Part shown: positions 26,219-36,181 of the stretch, piece after piece
How the letters are laid out: every line of letters begins with the position of its first letter
Position numbering within the stretch: the first letter of the stretch is position 1
Source of the DNA: Thermoleophilia bacterium
GTDB taxonomy: Bacteria; Actinomycetota; Thermoleophilia; BMS3ABIN01
Length of the DNA: 64,000 nucleotides
NCBI GenBank assembly: GCA_020053595.1
Contig: JAGVMV010000017.1
Location: forward strand, 1 to 64,000
Direction: 5' to 3'
The notes under the pieces: model-generated
Database searches by the model: none
Told to the model about the DNA's origin: nothing
Seen by the model: the letters and a program-made list of their open reading frames with translations, nothing else
Program-made: the position numbers and the translations under genes

Positions 26219-29147
26219 TTTTGTTCATCACCTTATTTAGTAGTTCCCTCAAATCATGAAGATTGAACGGTTTTTCGAGAAATGCGTTTCCTGTCTTGTT
26301 CACATATTCCCTGGTATCACTGCCGATGCTGTCATCAGTAATGAAAATTACGTTGGCGGCAAGCGACGGATCGATATCTCGAATACGTTTATGCAAATCC
26401 CTGCCATCCCCATGCTGCATATTTGTCTCGGTAATAATATTGTCGTAACTGAAACTTGACAGCTTCAACATGGCAATCCTGCTGTTCCTGGCAACATCAA
26501 CTCCATGTCCATCCATGGTAAGGATATCTGTCAGTAGCTCAATAATAGCCGGTTCGTCGTCAACGAGAAGCACCCGCCGGCGCGAGCCTTCGTTTGATCC
26601 GGCGCCCCTACCGCTTTGCTCAACATTAGTAGTGGACGATTCTGTCACGGGCAGTTCAATTATAAAGGTGGCTCCGTTTCCTTTTTTACTTTCGACCCTT
26701 ATCTCGCCGCCATGTTCTTCGATTATGCCATAGCAAATACTCAATCCCAGCCCCGTGCCTTTGCCAACTTCCTTCGTTGTGAAAAACGGGTCAAATATCC
26801 TGTTGATATCCTCTACTGCAATGCCTTCACCATTGTCTGAAATTATTATGTTGATCAGCCCTTTGGACTCCTGACTCGTAATCCTGATTACTCCGGGGCG
26901 GCCAGTGGATGCTATCGACTGTTCTGCATTATTCAAAACATTCAGCAATACCTGCTCGATCTGGTGCAAATCAGCCATGGTGCGTGGCAAATCCGGATCA
27001 AAATCAGCTTCCACTTTTATATTGCTGACATTCAGCTCATAAGCGCGCAGATCCATTACTGTCCGCAAGGCTTCATTGATATCGACAAAATTCTTTTGTG
27101 GTTGGTACTTCCGTGCAAACGATAATAAGTTCTGGACGATCCTTGACGCCCTCTGGGCCTCAGATAGAATAATCTTCAGGTCCTTGGCCTCCTGTGAATT
27201 ATCGTCCTTTCCGGATCGCTGCATCATCATCTGAGAATAACCGATGACCCCTGTCAGCGGATTGTTAAGTTCATGCGCAACTCCCGATACCAGCTGTCCT
27301 ATGGCAGCCATTTTTTCTGACTGTAACAACTGATGACGTAGCTGCTTTCTCTCGGTTATGTCCCTCATAACATGAACCAAGCCTGCAACCTCGCCTTCAC
27401 TGTTAAAAATTGGGTTCACTGAAAGACGGAACTCTTTATCAAGGTGCTGCTCCTCTATCTCCAGGCTGACACTCTTGCCGCTCCTGAAGACTTCCCGACT
27501 TGGGCATTGTCTGATTGGTGAATCAAGCTTATGAATTACTTCGTAGCACTTTTTACCGGCAAGATCTTCTTTTGTTGATCCCAGCAGTTCCGCCATAGCC
27601 CTGTTTACACGAACAATTTTGTGGTCCGCGTCATGAACAGAAACAGCATCTGTCATCGAGTCGAAAGTGGTCTCCCATGCCTTTTTAGCCTTGGTGATGC
27701 TTTCGAAGAGGTGCTGATTTCTCAGGGTAACACCGAACTGGGCCGCCACTGCCGTGATTAATTTAATGTCGTCATCGTTGTAATCACGCCAGCTGCTATC
27801 AAACAATGCCATGATACCGATTACATTCCCATTCGCCCAGACTGGTGCGATGATTGGTCTGTCCAGACTTTCGCGTTCCAACATCAGCTTCATTGACTTG
27901 TTGCGACCAAACAGACGTTCGACATCGATCAGGCCGCTCTCGCTGTCCAGCATCCCTTCAATCTCTCCCGTGACTTCGATCAGATTAAGAAAAATGGAGG
28001 CTTGCGGAGAGAAGCCCGTATGGGCAACCAAATGCATGGAGCTGCTGTCAGAATTTTTTATAAGCAAAGCTCCGGCATTGGCGTTCACTGAATCAGCCAA
28101 ACGGGTCAGCGTCTCACATAAAACCTCATCGATGTCTCCAATTGATCCAAAAAGCGCTGAGCCTACGTCATTGATCACGGAAAGATCGCGATTTCGTCGC
28201 CTGAGTGCCTCAGCGGCTGCCCTTGCCTCAGTATCGTCATGCAACACGGCCATCCGGCCTTCCTCATGACCCTGGTCGTTCAACACGGAACTGATGGTCA
28301 CGGAGTAGTCCCTTCCCTCCCTCTTGAAATCCGTGATGCTGATGCCGTTTTTCATATAGACATCGCAACGTTCGCAGGCATCACGCTTCTGACTGAAAGT
28401 ACCCTGTATCTCGTTATGACACCAGGTTCCACATTGAAGCCAGCAGCGAAGGTCCTTGCTTTCATAGGAGGGGCAATCTTTTTTTGCGCATTTCTTGGCA
28501 ACCCAGCACTTCATCTTGAGTTCATCCGAAACAATGACCTTTGCCGTCATCAGCCGTTCGATCTCTGGAATGCCGATGTGCCATTTACCCTTGATATCAT
28601 TTTCCTGAATACCTAATGCGACTTCAGCAGCCGGGTTAGCTGACAGCACTCTTCCCATACGGTCGAAGATAATAATTCCGTCGGTGATGCCGTGAAGAAT
28701 AGAGCGGAACCGATTATGTTCCCGGCGCATCTTGTCTGCATCCAGCTCCAGAGAATAAGACATGTGGTTAAAGCTTCGTCCGAGCGCTGTTATTCGTTCG
28801 CTCCCCTTCAATTCCGTTGACTGATGCAGTTCTCCATCAGCAACGGCGTCAATCGCCTTTTCCAATGTACACAACTGATGGTTCCTTTTTTTAATCAAAT
28901 ATCCAGTCATACAAATTGTTGTTACTGACAAAATTACCGCGAAAAAAACAGGAGCCGTGATTTCAGATGTGCTCAAAGGAGAATCGTGACCTCCTCTGAT
29001 CATAAAAATGATTACCGCTGTTACAAGGAAAAGGGGTGACACTACTAGAATAAACAATGATAAGCGCCTGATCGCTTTGTGTTTCGAGAGCTTATTGTCA
29101 TCAGGGCTTGCACAATCGAGGGTTGCGCTATCGCAGGTTTTTTTCAT
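26211..29147 (-). CDS. Hybrid sensor histidine kinase with two-CW cysteine module
   Basis: 978 residues. Two membrane helices (about 29-50, 64-85), HAMP (about 88-140), PAS (about 147-310) that contains a Cys-rich insert at 214-265 (CW, CPSY, RCW, CERCDVY), GAF (about 330-490), a second PAS (about 505-625), HisKA with VSGVAHELNNPLTG, an HATPase with NNAEQS, DNGEGI and GKGTGLGLS, and a C-terminal receiver from 857. In the receiver the phospho-acceptor position is Glu907 (IITETNM) instead of Asp, while VDDE and the Lys in LEKP remain. The downstream HD-GYP regulator overlaps and is the likely real phosphate target. The Cys module suggests a redox, metal or gas signal. Confidence 0.92.
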   Translation of the reverse strand: MKKTCDSATLDCASPDDNKLSKHKAIRRLSLFILVVSPLFLVTAVIIFMIRGGHDSPLSTSEITAPVFFAVILSVTTICMTGYLIKKRNHQLCTLEKAIDAVADGELHQSTELKGSERITALGRSFNHMSYSLELDADKMRREHNRFRSILHGITDGIIIFDRMGRVLSANPAAEVALGIQENDIKGKWHIGIPEIERLMTAKVIVSDELKMKCWVAKKCAKKDCPSYESKDLRCWLQCGTWCHNEIQGTFSQKRDACERCDVYMKNGISITDFKREGRDYSVTISSVLNDQGHEEGRMAVLHDDTEARAAAEALRRRNRDLSVINDVGSALFGSIGDIDEVLCETLTRLADSVNANAGALLIKNSDSSSMHLVAHTGFSPQASIFLNLIEVTGEIEGMLDSESGLIDVERLFGRNKSMKLMLERESLDRPIIAPVWANGNVIGIMALFDSSWRDYNDDDIKLITAVAAQFGVTLRNQHLFESITKAKKAWETTFDSMTDAVSVHDADHKIVRVNRAMAELLGSTKEDLAGKKCYEVIHKLDSPIRQCPSREVFRSGKSVSLEIEEQHLDKEFRLSVNPIFNSEGEVAGLVHVMRDITERKQLRHQLLQSEKMAAIGQLVSGVAHELNNPLTGVIGYSQMMMQRSGKDDNSQEAKDLKIILSEAQRASRIVQNLLSFARKYQPQKNFVDINEALRTVMDLRAYELNVSNIKVEADFDPDLPRTMADLHQIEQVLLNVLNNAEQSIASTGRPGVIRITSQESKGLINIIISDNGEGIAVEDINRIFDPFFTTKEVGKGTGLGLSICYGIIEEHGGEIRVESKKGNGATFIIELPVTESSTTNVEQSGRGAGSNEGSRRRVLLVDDEPAIIELLTDILTMDGHGVDVARNSRIAMLKLSSFSYDNIITETNMQHGDGRDLHKRIRDIDPSLAANVIFITDDSIGSDTREYVNKTGNAFLEKPFNLHDLRELLNKVMNKNG

Positions 29148-29336
29148 GATGGGGTTTCCGCTGATGCTTGAGGCCGGCGGAGGTTAGTGCCGAAGAAATA
29201 ACACTCAATGTAAGTCATCTTGATTACCGGTTGACTTATAGCGGAGTTTTATTAATTCGAGCCTCCCCCGCCCTGATCATCGTTCATCGGCAATATTTTT
29301 GACAATCTTTATCGCCAGGGGAGGTGTCTGCGAGGT

Positions 29337-29366
29337 TTGGTTTTAGCGTATACTTAGCATTATTAT
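29337..29366 (+). promoter_or_regulatory. Possible promoter of the histone-like gene
   Basis: TTGGTT (29337-29342) and TATTAT (29361-29366) with 18-base spacing, about 90 bases before the preferred start codon. The rest of the 310-base gap 29148-29457 shows no gene or clear structured RNA. Confidence 0.4.
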
Positions 29367-29457
29367 TTGACCTTTTCTCATTTTGGATATTAGATTAGGT
29401 CTGCAGACAGGAAACATGGTTTTATGTCCGGTGCAAATCATTACAAGGAGGCGTCAT

Positions 29458-29835
29458 ATGGCAGCAAAGAAAACAGCAACCAAGAAGAAAGTAGCAGCCA
29501 AGAAAACTGTCGCCAAGAAGAAGCCGGCGGCGAGGAAAACTGCTGTTAAGAAGACCGTTGCCAAGAAGAAGCCGGCGGCGAGGAAGACTGCTGTAAAGAA
29601 GACCGTTGCCAAGAAGAAGACCGCTGTTAAGAAGACCGTTGCCAAGAAGAAGCCGGCGGCGAGGAAGACTGCTGTAAAGAAGACCGTTGCCAAGAAGAAG
29701 ACCGCAGCCAAGAAAACTGTCGCCAAGAAGAAGCCGGCGGCGAGGAAGACTGCCGTAAAGAAGACCGCAGCCAAGAAAACTGTTGCCAAGAAGAAGCCGG
29801 CGGCGAGGAAGACTGCGGCCAAAAAAAGGAAGTAG
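29458..29835 (+). CDS. Histone H1-like Lys/Ala-rich DNA-binding protein
   Basis: 125-residue, extremely basic protein made of repeats of [15 protein letters not shown] and TAVKK, like the C-terminal tails of eukaryotic H1 and bacterial HctA/Hc2 or AlgP proteins. It probably coats or compacts DNA. ATG 29458 is preferred because AAGGAGG lies at 29444-29450; the open frame begins earlier at 29383. The gene itself is a near-tandem DNA repeat (a unit containing AAGAAGCCGGCGGCGAGG recurs five times), so copy number may vary between strains. No globular domain is present. Confidence 0.85.
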   Translation: MAAKKTATKKKVAAKKTVAKKKPAARKTAVKKTVAKKKPAARKTAVKKTVAKKKTAVKKTVAKKKPAARKTAVKKTVAKKKTAAKKTVAKKKPAARKTAVKKTAAKKTVAKKKPAARKTAAKKRK

Positions 29836-29904
29836 CAACTCAAAGATAGCGGTTGCGGCATCCTGAGAATATGCCACTGGTAAATAATCCCGACAACGGG
29901 AGTT

Positions 29905-30531
29905 ATGGACGTATTTGAAGCTATAAGGAGTCGGCGGAGCCACCGGTCGTTCTCAGATAAACCTGTAGAAACTGAGAAGATCGATCAGATTCTGGAAGCC
30001 GCACAATGGGCGCCATCGCCCGCAAACAATCAACCCTGGGAGTTTGTCGTCGTAACCGGCGATGGAATCAGGGTGAAGTTGTTATCCATACTCGATAGAA
30101 CGAGACAGACTGGTTCTATTGAATTACATGGTTTTTCATATGTACGGCCAGCTCCTGGCGAACTGATTGAGAAAACAAATACAGAGTCACCTGCTGGCCA
30201 TTATTCTCTTTCATTTTTAAAAAATGTCCCAGTTATGATTGCTGTTGCCGGCGAGCCAGATCCCAGCATCAGGCAAGGTCTGATCGACAGGGTGAAAGAT
30301 GGATACAAGTATGCCTGCGCCGCCTCTATTCAGAATATGCTACTGGCAGCGCAGGCACTGGGCCTTGGCAGCCTCTGGTTCACCTTTTTTGATGGTGAAT
30401 CCGTAAAGGATGCCCTAAACATCGATCCGGCCAAACATCTTGTGGCAATTATCTGTGTCGGCTACCCTGCATCAACTCCTCCCTCCCCTGGAAGACTCCC
30501 CCTACAGGCCAAGGTAAGAAGAATCGGCTGA
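29905..30531 (+). CDS. Nitroreductase-family flavoprotein
   Basis: 208 residues, FMN-dependent NAD(P)H oxidoreductase fold. FMN-binding RSRRSHRSFSDKPV at the N-terminus, AAQWAPSPANNQPWEFVVV, and a C-terminal AQALGLGSLWF with IICVGYP. The substrate is undefined. The next gene, also a flavoprotein, starts two bases after its stop, so the pair is an operon. The central insert is slightly longer than in minimal family members. Confidence 0.9.
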   Translation: MDVFEAIRSRRSHRSFSDKPVETEKIDQILEAAQWAPSPANNQPWEFVVVTGDGIRVKLLSILDRTRQTGSIELHGFSYVRPAPGELIEKTNTESPAGHYSLSFLKNVPVMIAVAGEPDPSIRQGLIDRVKDGYKYACAASIQNMLLAAQALGLGSLWFTFFDGESVKDALNIDPAKHLVAIICVGYPASTPPSPGRLPLQAKVRRIG

Positions 30532-30533
30532 TT

Positions 30534-31121
30534 ATGAAAGTGATCGGCCTTCTGGGCAGCCCCCGCCGCGATGGAAATACTGAGATCCTGCTCGACAGGG
30601 CATTGGCAGGCGCGGCGTCCGCCGGAGCGGAAACCGAGAAAATAGTGCTGAGCGAGTCAGATATTTCCGGCTGCAGCGAATGCAACGATTGTTTTGAAAC
30701 GGGTGTCTGCTCCATCGGTGATGATATGGATCACATCTACAAAGAGCTGGAGCGGGCGGATCGTATAATAATAGCCTCGCCAATGTTTTTCATGGGGCTC
30801 ACATCTCAGGCAAAAGCCGTAATCGACCGTTGCCAATGCTATTGGGCTTTGCAGTACGTTCTCAAGGAAGACTTTCCACGCCCCGAGGGCTCGCTCCCCC
30901 GCTATGGCATGTTTATTGGTACGGGCGGCACCAAGGGTTTAAAACTTTTTGATGGCGCCATCCTGACACTCAAATACTTTTTTGACGCTATCGCCATAAC
31001 ACCTCGCGAGGAGCTTTACGTCCTTGTACGCGGCGTAGACGACATTGGTGAGGTTAAATCAAGGGATGATGCCCTGCGTTCAGCTTTTGACTCAGGCAAA
31101 AAACTCGCGCAGTTAAACTAG
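30534..31121 (+). CDS. Flavodoxin-fold, iron-sulfur-flavoprotein-like NAD(P)H oxidoreductase
   Basis: 195 residues. Flavodoxin-like N-terminus GLLGSPRRDGNTEILLD (phosphate loop), then a compact Cys cluster GCSECNDCFETGVC (C-x2-C-x2-C-x5-C), the motif that holds the 4Fe-4S cluster in archaeal and anaerobe iron-sulfur flavoproteins, followed by ADRIIIASPMFF and GTGGTKG. It probably passes electrons to oxygen species or small acceptors in an anaerobe. Operon with the nitroreductase. Confidence 0.87.
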   Translation: MKVIGLLGSPRRDGNTEILLDRALAGAASAGAETEKIVLSESDISGCSECNDCFETGVCSIGDDMDHIYKELERADRIIIASPMFFMGLTSQAKAVIDRCQCYWALQYVLKEDFPRPEGSLPRYGMFIGTGGTKGLKLFDGAILTLKYFFDAIAITPREELYVLVRGVDDIGEVKSRDDALRSAFDSGKKLAQLN

Positions 31122-31160
31122 GATAATCCTGGTTTCTCAGAGACCGGCGGTGGTCTAGTT

Positions 31161-31442
31161 CTACTGGATTTCGTCTGCCTCCAAGACAAGCCGTCGATCA
31201 GCGTCTTCCTGGGGATCCTGGACTATTCGCCTGTCTACAACAATCCTGACTTCCGGATTGATCTGGGTCAGTTCATCACAGCGGCGCTGCAAATAGGGCA
31301 TTTGTCTGTCAACGATCAGCAGCATACCGTCGTTCGATGGTACAAGGGCCGATTTAAAGCCACAGAAACGACAGCCGGTGAAGCAGTTCGCCGGATCATC
31401 GTGCTTCTGCTGTCCACAATATGGGCATTCAAGAGAATCCAT
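31161..31442 (-). CDS. Small Cys-rich protein of unknown function
   Basis: 93 residues with an N-terminal zinc-ribbon-like pair (ECPYCGQQK and CRFCGFKS, with another Cys in NCFTGC) and a C-terminal alpha/beta segment (GMLLIVDRQMPYLQRRCDEL, RIVVDRRIVQDPQEDADRR). The ordering, with a DRR repeated in the second half, suggests a real protein. No family recognised. Convergent with the flavoprotein operon. Confidence 0.55.
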   Translation of the reverse strand: MDSLECPYCGQQKHDDPANCFTGCRFCGFKSALVPSNDGMLLIVDRQMPYLQRRCDELTQINPEVRIVVDRRIVQDPQEDADRRLVLEADEIQ

Positions 31443-31591
31443 ATAGTCCAGTATAGATACTACTGCCAGTTTACGGCATCGGGGATATCCCTTAAATACA
31501 GGTAATTGGAAGTATTAATGGTATTCGCCTTACTCGCCGGCCGTCGAGTATTATCAGGGTAGACGTGGGTCTTGGGGCTAGTTCGCTGAAC

Positions 31592-31666
31592 TGGCTCCTC
31601 GGGCAGGACTTGAACCTGCAACAATCCGGTTAACAGCCGGATGCTCTACCATTGAGCTACCGAGGA
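31592..31666 (-). tRNA. tRNA-Asn (GTT)
   Basis: Cloverleaf on the minus strand with acceptor TCCTCGG/CCGAGGA, anticodon loop CTGTTAA (anticodon GTT), T arm GGTTCAAGTCC and encoded CCA at 31594-31592. Confidence 0.95.
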
Positions 31667-31736
31667 GCGTCAAGGGATAACAGCATTATAGAGGGGTGTC
31701 CGCTCGCATTTCAAGAAACAGCGCAGGAAGGGGATT

Positions 31737-32111
31737 TTAGTCGTCCCGAACGAGGGTTTTCACAGCGTTTATCCTGGCCTGCATCTCTTCCACATGGTTC
31801 TTGTAGGCGACACAACTGCCACAATTTTTAAAAAAAGAGACCCAGTATTCCTGCTGACTGGCCGACAATGGCTCAACAACACTCCGCCAGTCGACCTCCC
31901 AGCATCCCAGACTTTCACGATACGCCGGGCAACCCGCTTTTTCCCGCTGCAAACCCTTCATCATGCAATTCGACCTGAGTTCCCAGCATTTCTTCTTTTC
32001 TGCCGGTTCTTCCAATACCCCCCACTTTCCATTGGCGCCCCTGACTCGAACTGGAATAACATGCCTTGGCCAGTTGTCAGGAAAGTATATCACCCGGGGG
32101 ATTAGGTTCAA
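31737..32111 (-). CDS. Two-CW domain protein
   Basis: 124 residues. An N-terminal stretch resembles a PilZ- or SH3-like strand region (VIYFPDNWPRHVIPVRV), followed by a Cys module: C42-W43, C49, C61-PAY, C70-W71, C97-x2-C100 with SCVAYKN. The same pattern occurs inside the first PAS domain of the hybrid kinase at 26211-29147. The name two-CW is used for this motif in other prokaryotes; its ligand is unknown. Downstream of rpoD on the same strand but 113 bases away, with an AT-rich hairpin (32128-32153) in the gap, so it is probably transcribed separately. Confidence 0.65.
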   Translation of the reverse strand: MNLIPRVIYFPDNWPRHVIPVRVRGANGKWGVLEEPAEKKKCWELRSNCMMKGLQREKAGCPAYRESLGCWEVDWRSVVEPLSASQQEYWVSFFKNCGSCVAYKNHVEEMQARINAVKTLVRDD

Positions 32112-32224
32112 GCTCCGTGGTCAACCAAAAAATAATTCAATGCAATTATTTTTCTTACATAAGCGATATGTAAACTTGATGATTAAAAGAGAAGCGGGAA
32201 TAGAGCGTAAAAGTATCGGTGTGA

Positions 32225-33349
32225 TTATTCGAGGAATTCCTTGAGTTTCTGAGACTCGCGGTAGCTCTTCAGCTTTACCAGTGTTTTTGCCTCAATCTGG
32301 CGAATCCGCTCACGGGTAACGCCGAATTTCTGGCCGACTTCTTCCAGGGTTCTGGGGTGTTCGCCCTTGAGGCCGAAACGAAGTTCGATCACCTTGCGTT
32401 CGCGGTGGGTAAGGCTGCCCAGAACATCGGCAAGGTCTTCCTTCTGCATGATATCGGAGACAGCCTCGCACGGCGCCACTGCGTCGTTGTCCTCGATGAA
32501 GTCGCCTAGCTGGCTGTCCTCTTCTTCACCGATCGGTGTCTCCAGAGAGACCGGCTCCTGCGAGATCTTCAGAATCTCCCGGACCTTCTCCGGTGTAGTG
32601 TCCATCTCAGCGGCAATCTCGAACGGGGTCGGTTCACGTCCTTTGTCCTGAAGCAGCTGACGCTGCACCCGGATTAGCTTGTTGATGGTCTCAACCATAT
32701 GTACCGGGATTCTGATGGTGCGGGCCTGATCGGCGATGGCCCGGGTGATAGCCTGTCGGATCCACCAAGTGGCGTAGGTGGAGAATTTGTAGCCCTTGCG
32801 ATAATCGAACTTTTCCACAGCGCGAATCAGGCCCAGGTTGCCCTCCTGGATAAGGTCCAAAAACAGCATCCCCCGGCCGACATAGCGCTTGGCGATACTG
32901 ACAACCAGGCGCAGGTTTGCCTGGATGAGCTTGCGCTTGGCCTCCATGTCCTGGCGCTCGATGCGCTTGGCCAGCGTCACTTCCTCTTCGGCGGTCAACA
33001 GAGGCACCCGTCCGATTTCCTTGAGGTACAGGCGGACCGGGTCGCTCGTCGGAGTCTTTACAGTCAGATCGAGGCGGGTGAGAATGGCTTCTTCATTCAC
33101 CTTGGCCTGTGCCGCTTCGTTGGCGATCAGCAGCTCGTCGTCATCCTCGACCACATCGATACCGATTTCAATAAAGATACCGTAGATGTTCTCGATCTGC
33201 TCCGTGGACAAGTCGATATCCTGCAGGACGTCAGCTACGCGATCTGCTGACAGATAGCCCTGTTCCCTGCCCTCAAGGATCAGCTCCCTGACTTCATCTA
33301 TGGAGAGTTCCTCGGCGTGGGTCATGCCAGTGTCTTCAGTATGGCTCAT
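32225..33349 (-). CDS. rpoD: Primary sigma factor RpoD/SigA
   Basis: 374-residue housekeeping sigma-70. Region 1.1-like acidic N-terminus; region 1.2 [17 protein letters not shown]; region 2 [35 protein letters not shown] and [13 protein letters not shown]; region 3 [14 protein letters not shown]; region 4 [12 protein letters not shown] with [18 protein letters not shown]. The short, insert-free form is usual in Gram-positives. ATGA overlap with dnaG; forms the dgt-dnaG-rpoD operon. Confidence 0.96.
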   Translation of the reverse strand: MSHTEDTGMTHAEELSIDEVRELILEGREQGYLSADRVADVLQDIDLSTEQIENIYGIFIEIGIDVVEDDDELLIANEAAQAKVNEEAILTRLDLTVKTPTSDPVRLYLKEIGRVPLLTAEEEVTLAKRIERQDMEAKRKLIQANLRLVVSIAKRYVGRGMLFLDLIQEGNLGLIRAVEKFDYRKGYKFSTYATWWIRQAITRAIADQARTIRIPVHMVETINKLIRVQRQLLQDKGREPTPFEIAAEMDTTPEKVREILKISQEPVSLETPIGEEEDSQLGDFIEDNDAVAPCEAVSDIMQKEDLADVLGSLTHRERKVIELRFGLKGEHPRTLEEVGQKFGVTRERIRQIEAKTLVKLKSYRESQKLKEFLE

Positions 33350-35130
33350 ACGGTTTCGCAGGATCCTGACTGAATCAGCCTGATGATGTCGCGGCGTCTC
33401 GTTTCCAGCCGGTAAAGTTCCCGGAGCTCGGAGCCGGTGTCGTTGCCTTCCGAGACTGTCGCTTTGATAACGCTGATCCGGCGGGAGAGTTCCGCTTCAC
33501 AAAGCCTGAAGTAGTATTCGGTGAGTGCTTCGGGGGGCGTCGACCCGGTCTTCGACCGAATCAGCAGTTCCGGGAGGATTTCACGGGCATTGCTATCCAT
33601 AGCAAGACGCGGTTCATTGTTCCCGGAACCGGAAATCTTCCCGTCGAGCTTTTCCCTGACCCAAATGAAAGCTGCCCGGGTCTGCTCATTCGTGAAATGG
33701 GCCTCAGTCATAAGCCGCAAGTACCTTCTGGCCTCCCCTGGGTTTGCCAGACACAGACTGAGAAAGCTTCTCTCAGCAATTTCCTCGTGAGTTAAAACCC
33801 GCCGCCTGGTTCCTTCGTCTTCGTCATCATCGTTCGAAGGAGCTGACTTCATTAAGTATGCCACATTTTCAGAGCTAAGGCGGAGTCGATCGGCGATGAT
33901 CCGCAGCTGCTCGTCGCGCTCCATGGAACTGGCAGCGCCATCAAGTACTTTCTTGAGTGACCCGAATGCCCTCACCCTGCCCTGTGAGCTGTCTATTCCG
34001 GATGAAGAAAGCGTCGTCTGGACCTGGTATTCTAGCAACGTTGGGGCGGCAGAACCAAGTTCATTGAAGCTCCTAAGCCCGTCTTCAGAAAGGACCAGCT
34101 CAGCGGGATCCTGACCCGGTGGCATCTCGACAACGCGAACTGCCAGGTTATGCTTTTTTGCCAGCTCAAGAGCTCTGAGCATTGCTGCCTGGCCGGCGGC
34201 GTCGGCATCGAATGCCAGATAGACGTTGCGGGTGAATCGGGAGATCTCCTTCAATTGCTGCTCGGTTAGCGCCGTGCCCATGGAGGCGACCGCATTAACG
34301 ATACCAGCCTGGTGCAGCGCCAGCACATCCGTATATCCCTCGACGATGAAGACCCGGTCTTCTTTTGTAATCGACGTTCGGGCATTTCCCAGACCGAAGA
34401 CCAGGTTCGTCTTGTGATAAAGCTCCGAATCGGGGGAATTCAGATACTTTGGCTTGCTTTCATCGAGAACGCGGGCGCCAAAGCCAAGAACCCGGCCGCG
34501 ATGATCGGTAAAAGGGAACATCAATCTGCCGCGAAAGCGGTCGCGAGAGCTCGCGTCGCGCTGGATGATCAGGCCGGCTCGCGATAACTCGGTTTCAGTA
34601 AAACCTTTTCCGGTAGCAGCCTTTAACAGCGCCAACCCGCCGGCTGGAGAGAAACCGAGACGAAACTCACGGATGACTGGCTCTTTAAAACCGCGGCTGG
34701 CCAGGTATTGCCGTGCCGGCTCAGCCTGAGAAGATTCAAGGAGGCAGCGGGAGTAGTAAGTGGCCGCCTGGTCCAGCAGGACCAGCAGACGTTCCCTTTC
34801 CTGCCGTCGATTCTCCTGTTCGGGGCTGCTGGCTTCGTACTGAAGACGTACCCCGTACTTGTCAGCCAGCATCTTGACAGCATCGGCGAAATCAAGCCCC
34901 TCTTTCTTTTCGATAAAGGTAAAGACGTTGCCGCCTTCGCCACAACCGAAACAGTAATACAGCTTCTGGCCGGGATCCACGGAAAATGACGGTGTCTTTT
35001 CACCGTGGAACGGACACCTGCCCATGTAATTGGCGCCGCTCTTCTTGAGCGTCGTGTAAGGCGCCACGACTTCGATCATGTCACAGGCATCGATGACTGC
35101 CTGGATGCTGGATTGGGCAATCAGAGCCAT
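33346..35130 (-). CDS. dnaG: DNA primase
   Basis: Synthesises RNA primers at the replication fork. 594 residues: CHC2 zinc finger near the N-terminus ([11 protein letters not shown] and [10 protein letters not shown]), catalytic core with [20 protein letters not shown] segment [17 protein letters not shown] and [13 protein letters not shown], then a helical C-terminal domain that should bind DnaB helicase. Start codon directly follows the dgt stop; its own stop overlaps the rpoD start (ATGA). Length is normal. Confidence 0.96.
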   Translation of the reverse strand: MALIAQSSIQAVIDACDMIEVVAPYTTLKKSGANYMGRCPFHGEKTPSFSVDPGQKLYYCFGCGEGGNVFTFIEKKEGLDFADAVKMLADKYGVRLQYEASSPEQENRRQERERLLVLLDQAATYYSRCLLESSQAEPARQYLASRGFKEPVIREFRLGFSPAGGLALLKAATGKGFTETELSRAGLIIQRDASSRDRFRGRLMFPFTDHRGRVLGFGARVLDESKPKYLNSPDSELYHKTNLVFGLGNARTSITKEDRVFIVEGYTDVLALHQAGIVNAVASMGTALTEQQLKEISRFTRNVYLAFDADAAGQAAMLRALELAKKHNLAVRVVEMPPGQDPAELVLSEDGLRSFNELGSAAPTLLEYQVQTTLSSSGIDSSQGRVRAFGSLKKVLDGAASSMERDEQLRIIADRLRLSSENVAYLMKSAPSNDDDEDEGTRRRVLTHEEIAERSFLSLCLANPGEARRYLRLMTEAHFTNEQTRAAFIWVREKLDGKISGSGNNEPRLAMDSNAREILPELLIRSKTGSTPPEALTEYYFRLCEAELSRRISVIKATVSEGNDTGSELRELYRLETRRRDIIRLIQSGSCETV

Positions 35131-36150
35131 TTACAGATCCCATTCGCTTGGCAGGAACAGGTCCTTGAAAGTCCGGATGGCAAAACGGTCTGTCATGCCG
35201 GCTATATAATCGGCGACTTTTTCCGCCAGGCCGTTGTCGACGCCGGCGTCCCCGCCTGGTAAAAGTTCAGGGTGATCAAGGTAATAGGAAAAAAGGCTTT
35301 CCACCAGACGATTCACCCGTTCGGTCTCACGCCTGTAGACCAGGCCGATGTATACCCGCTCGAAGAGGAAGGCACGCAAGCTGTCCATGGCTTCCTTCAG
35401 GGGCGGACTCTGGAGGATTTCTGCCTGTTGCCAGCTGGAGTTGACCAGATCGTGCACCAGAGCGTCGATTCGCTGGCTGCTGTTTCCGCCAAGCAGTGAG
35501 ATCTCTTCTTCCGGCAGATCCTCGGGAACGATAATGCCGGCGCGCAAGGCGTCATCTATATCGTGATTGATGTAGGCGACGCGGTCGGCTATACGGACGA
35601 TGCAGCCCTCCAGCGTGGCTGGTTTTTCCGGGCCGGTATGGTTGAGGATGCCATCCTCAACCTCACGGCAGAGGTTGAGCCCCTTGCCGCCACTTTCGAG
35701 ACTGCGGACAACCCTGAGGCTCTGGCGGTTGTGTTCGAAGCGATGGCCGGTGCGTTTTTCCAGGGCTTGCGAGAGGGCCTCTTCGCCGATGTGGCCAAAC
35801 GGTGTATGGCCCAGGTCATGCCCCAGGCTGATAGCTTCCGCCAGGTCCTCGTTAAGCCGAAGCGCCCGGGCGGCAGTGCGGGAAATTCCTGAGACCTCGA
35901 GGGTGTGCGTCAGCCGTGTGCGGTAATGATCGCCTTCCGGTGCGATGAAAACCTGGGTCTTGTGCTTGAGCCGGCGAAAGCTCTTGCTGTGGACGATGCG
36001 ATCGCGGTCACGCTGAAAACAGGTGCGCAGCGAACATGACTCCTCCGGGCACGCACGTCCAAGGCTATCGGCGGCCTTGACGGCATGGCTGGATAGATTG
36101 GCTTCCTCCCACTGGCCAATGATCGAGGCTGCTGTCGGTTTAGAGCTCAT
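35131..36150 (-). CDS. dgt: dGTPase-like HD-domain deoxynucleotide triphosphohydrolase
   Basis: 339 residues. Hydrolyses dNTPs to nucleosides and triphosphate. HD-fold metal ligands are visible: His in RTRLTHTLEVS, the His-Asp pair in ISLGHDLGHTPFGHIGEEA, and Asp in ADRVAYINHDIDDA. The N-terminus with DRDRIVHSKSFRRLKHKTQVF is characteristic of the dgt group. First gene of the dgt-dnaG-rpoD operon, a linkage common in Gram-positive bacteria. No frameshift or insert. Confidence 0.93.
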   Translation of the reverse strand: MSSKPTAASIIGQWEEANLSSHAVKAADSLGRACPEESCSLRTCFQRDRDRIVHSKSFRRLKHKTQVFIAPEGDHYRTRLTHTLEVSGISRTAARALRLNEDLAEAISLGHDLGHTPFGHIGEEALSQALEKRTGHRFEHNRQSLRVVRSLESGGKGLNLCREVEDGILNHTGPEKPATLEGCIVRIADRVAYINHDIDDALRAGIIVPEDLPEEEISLLGGNSSQRIDALVHDLVNSSWQQAEILQSPPLKEAMDSLRAFLFERVYIGLVYRRETERVNRLVESLFSYYLDHPELLPGGDAGVDNGLAEKVADYIAGMTDRFAIRTFKDLFLPSEWDL

Positions 36151-36181
36151 CAGAAAAATTATAACCCACTTTGCGGACAGA

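Noticed and set aside
29422-29943. Minus-strand frames opposite the histone-like gene
   Set aside because: Their Leu/Ala-rich repeats are the mirror of the Lys/Ala repeats; no ribosome site was seen.
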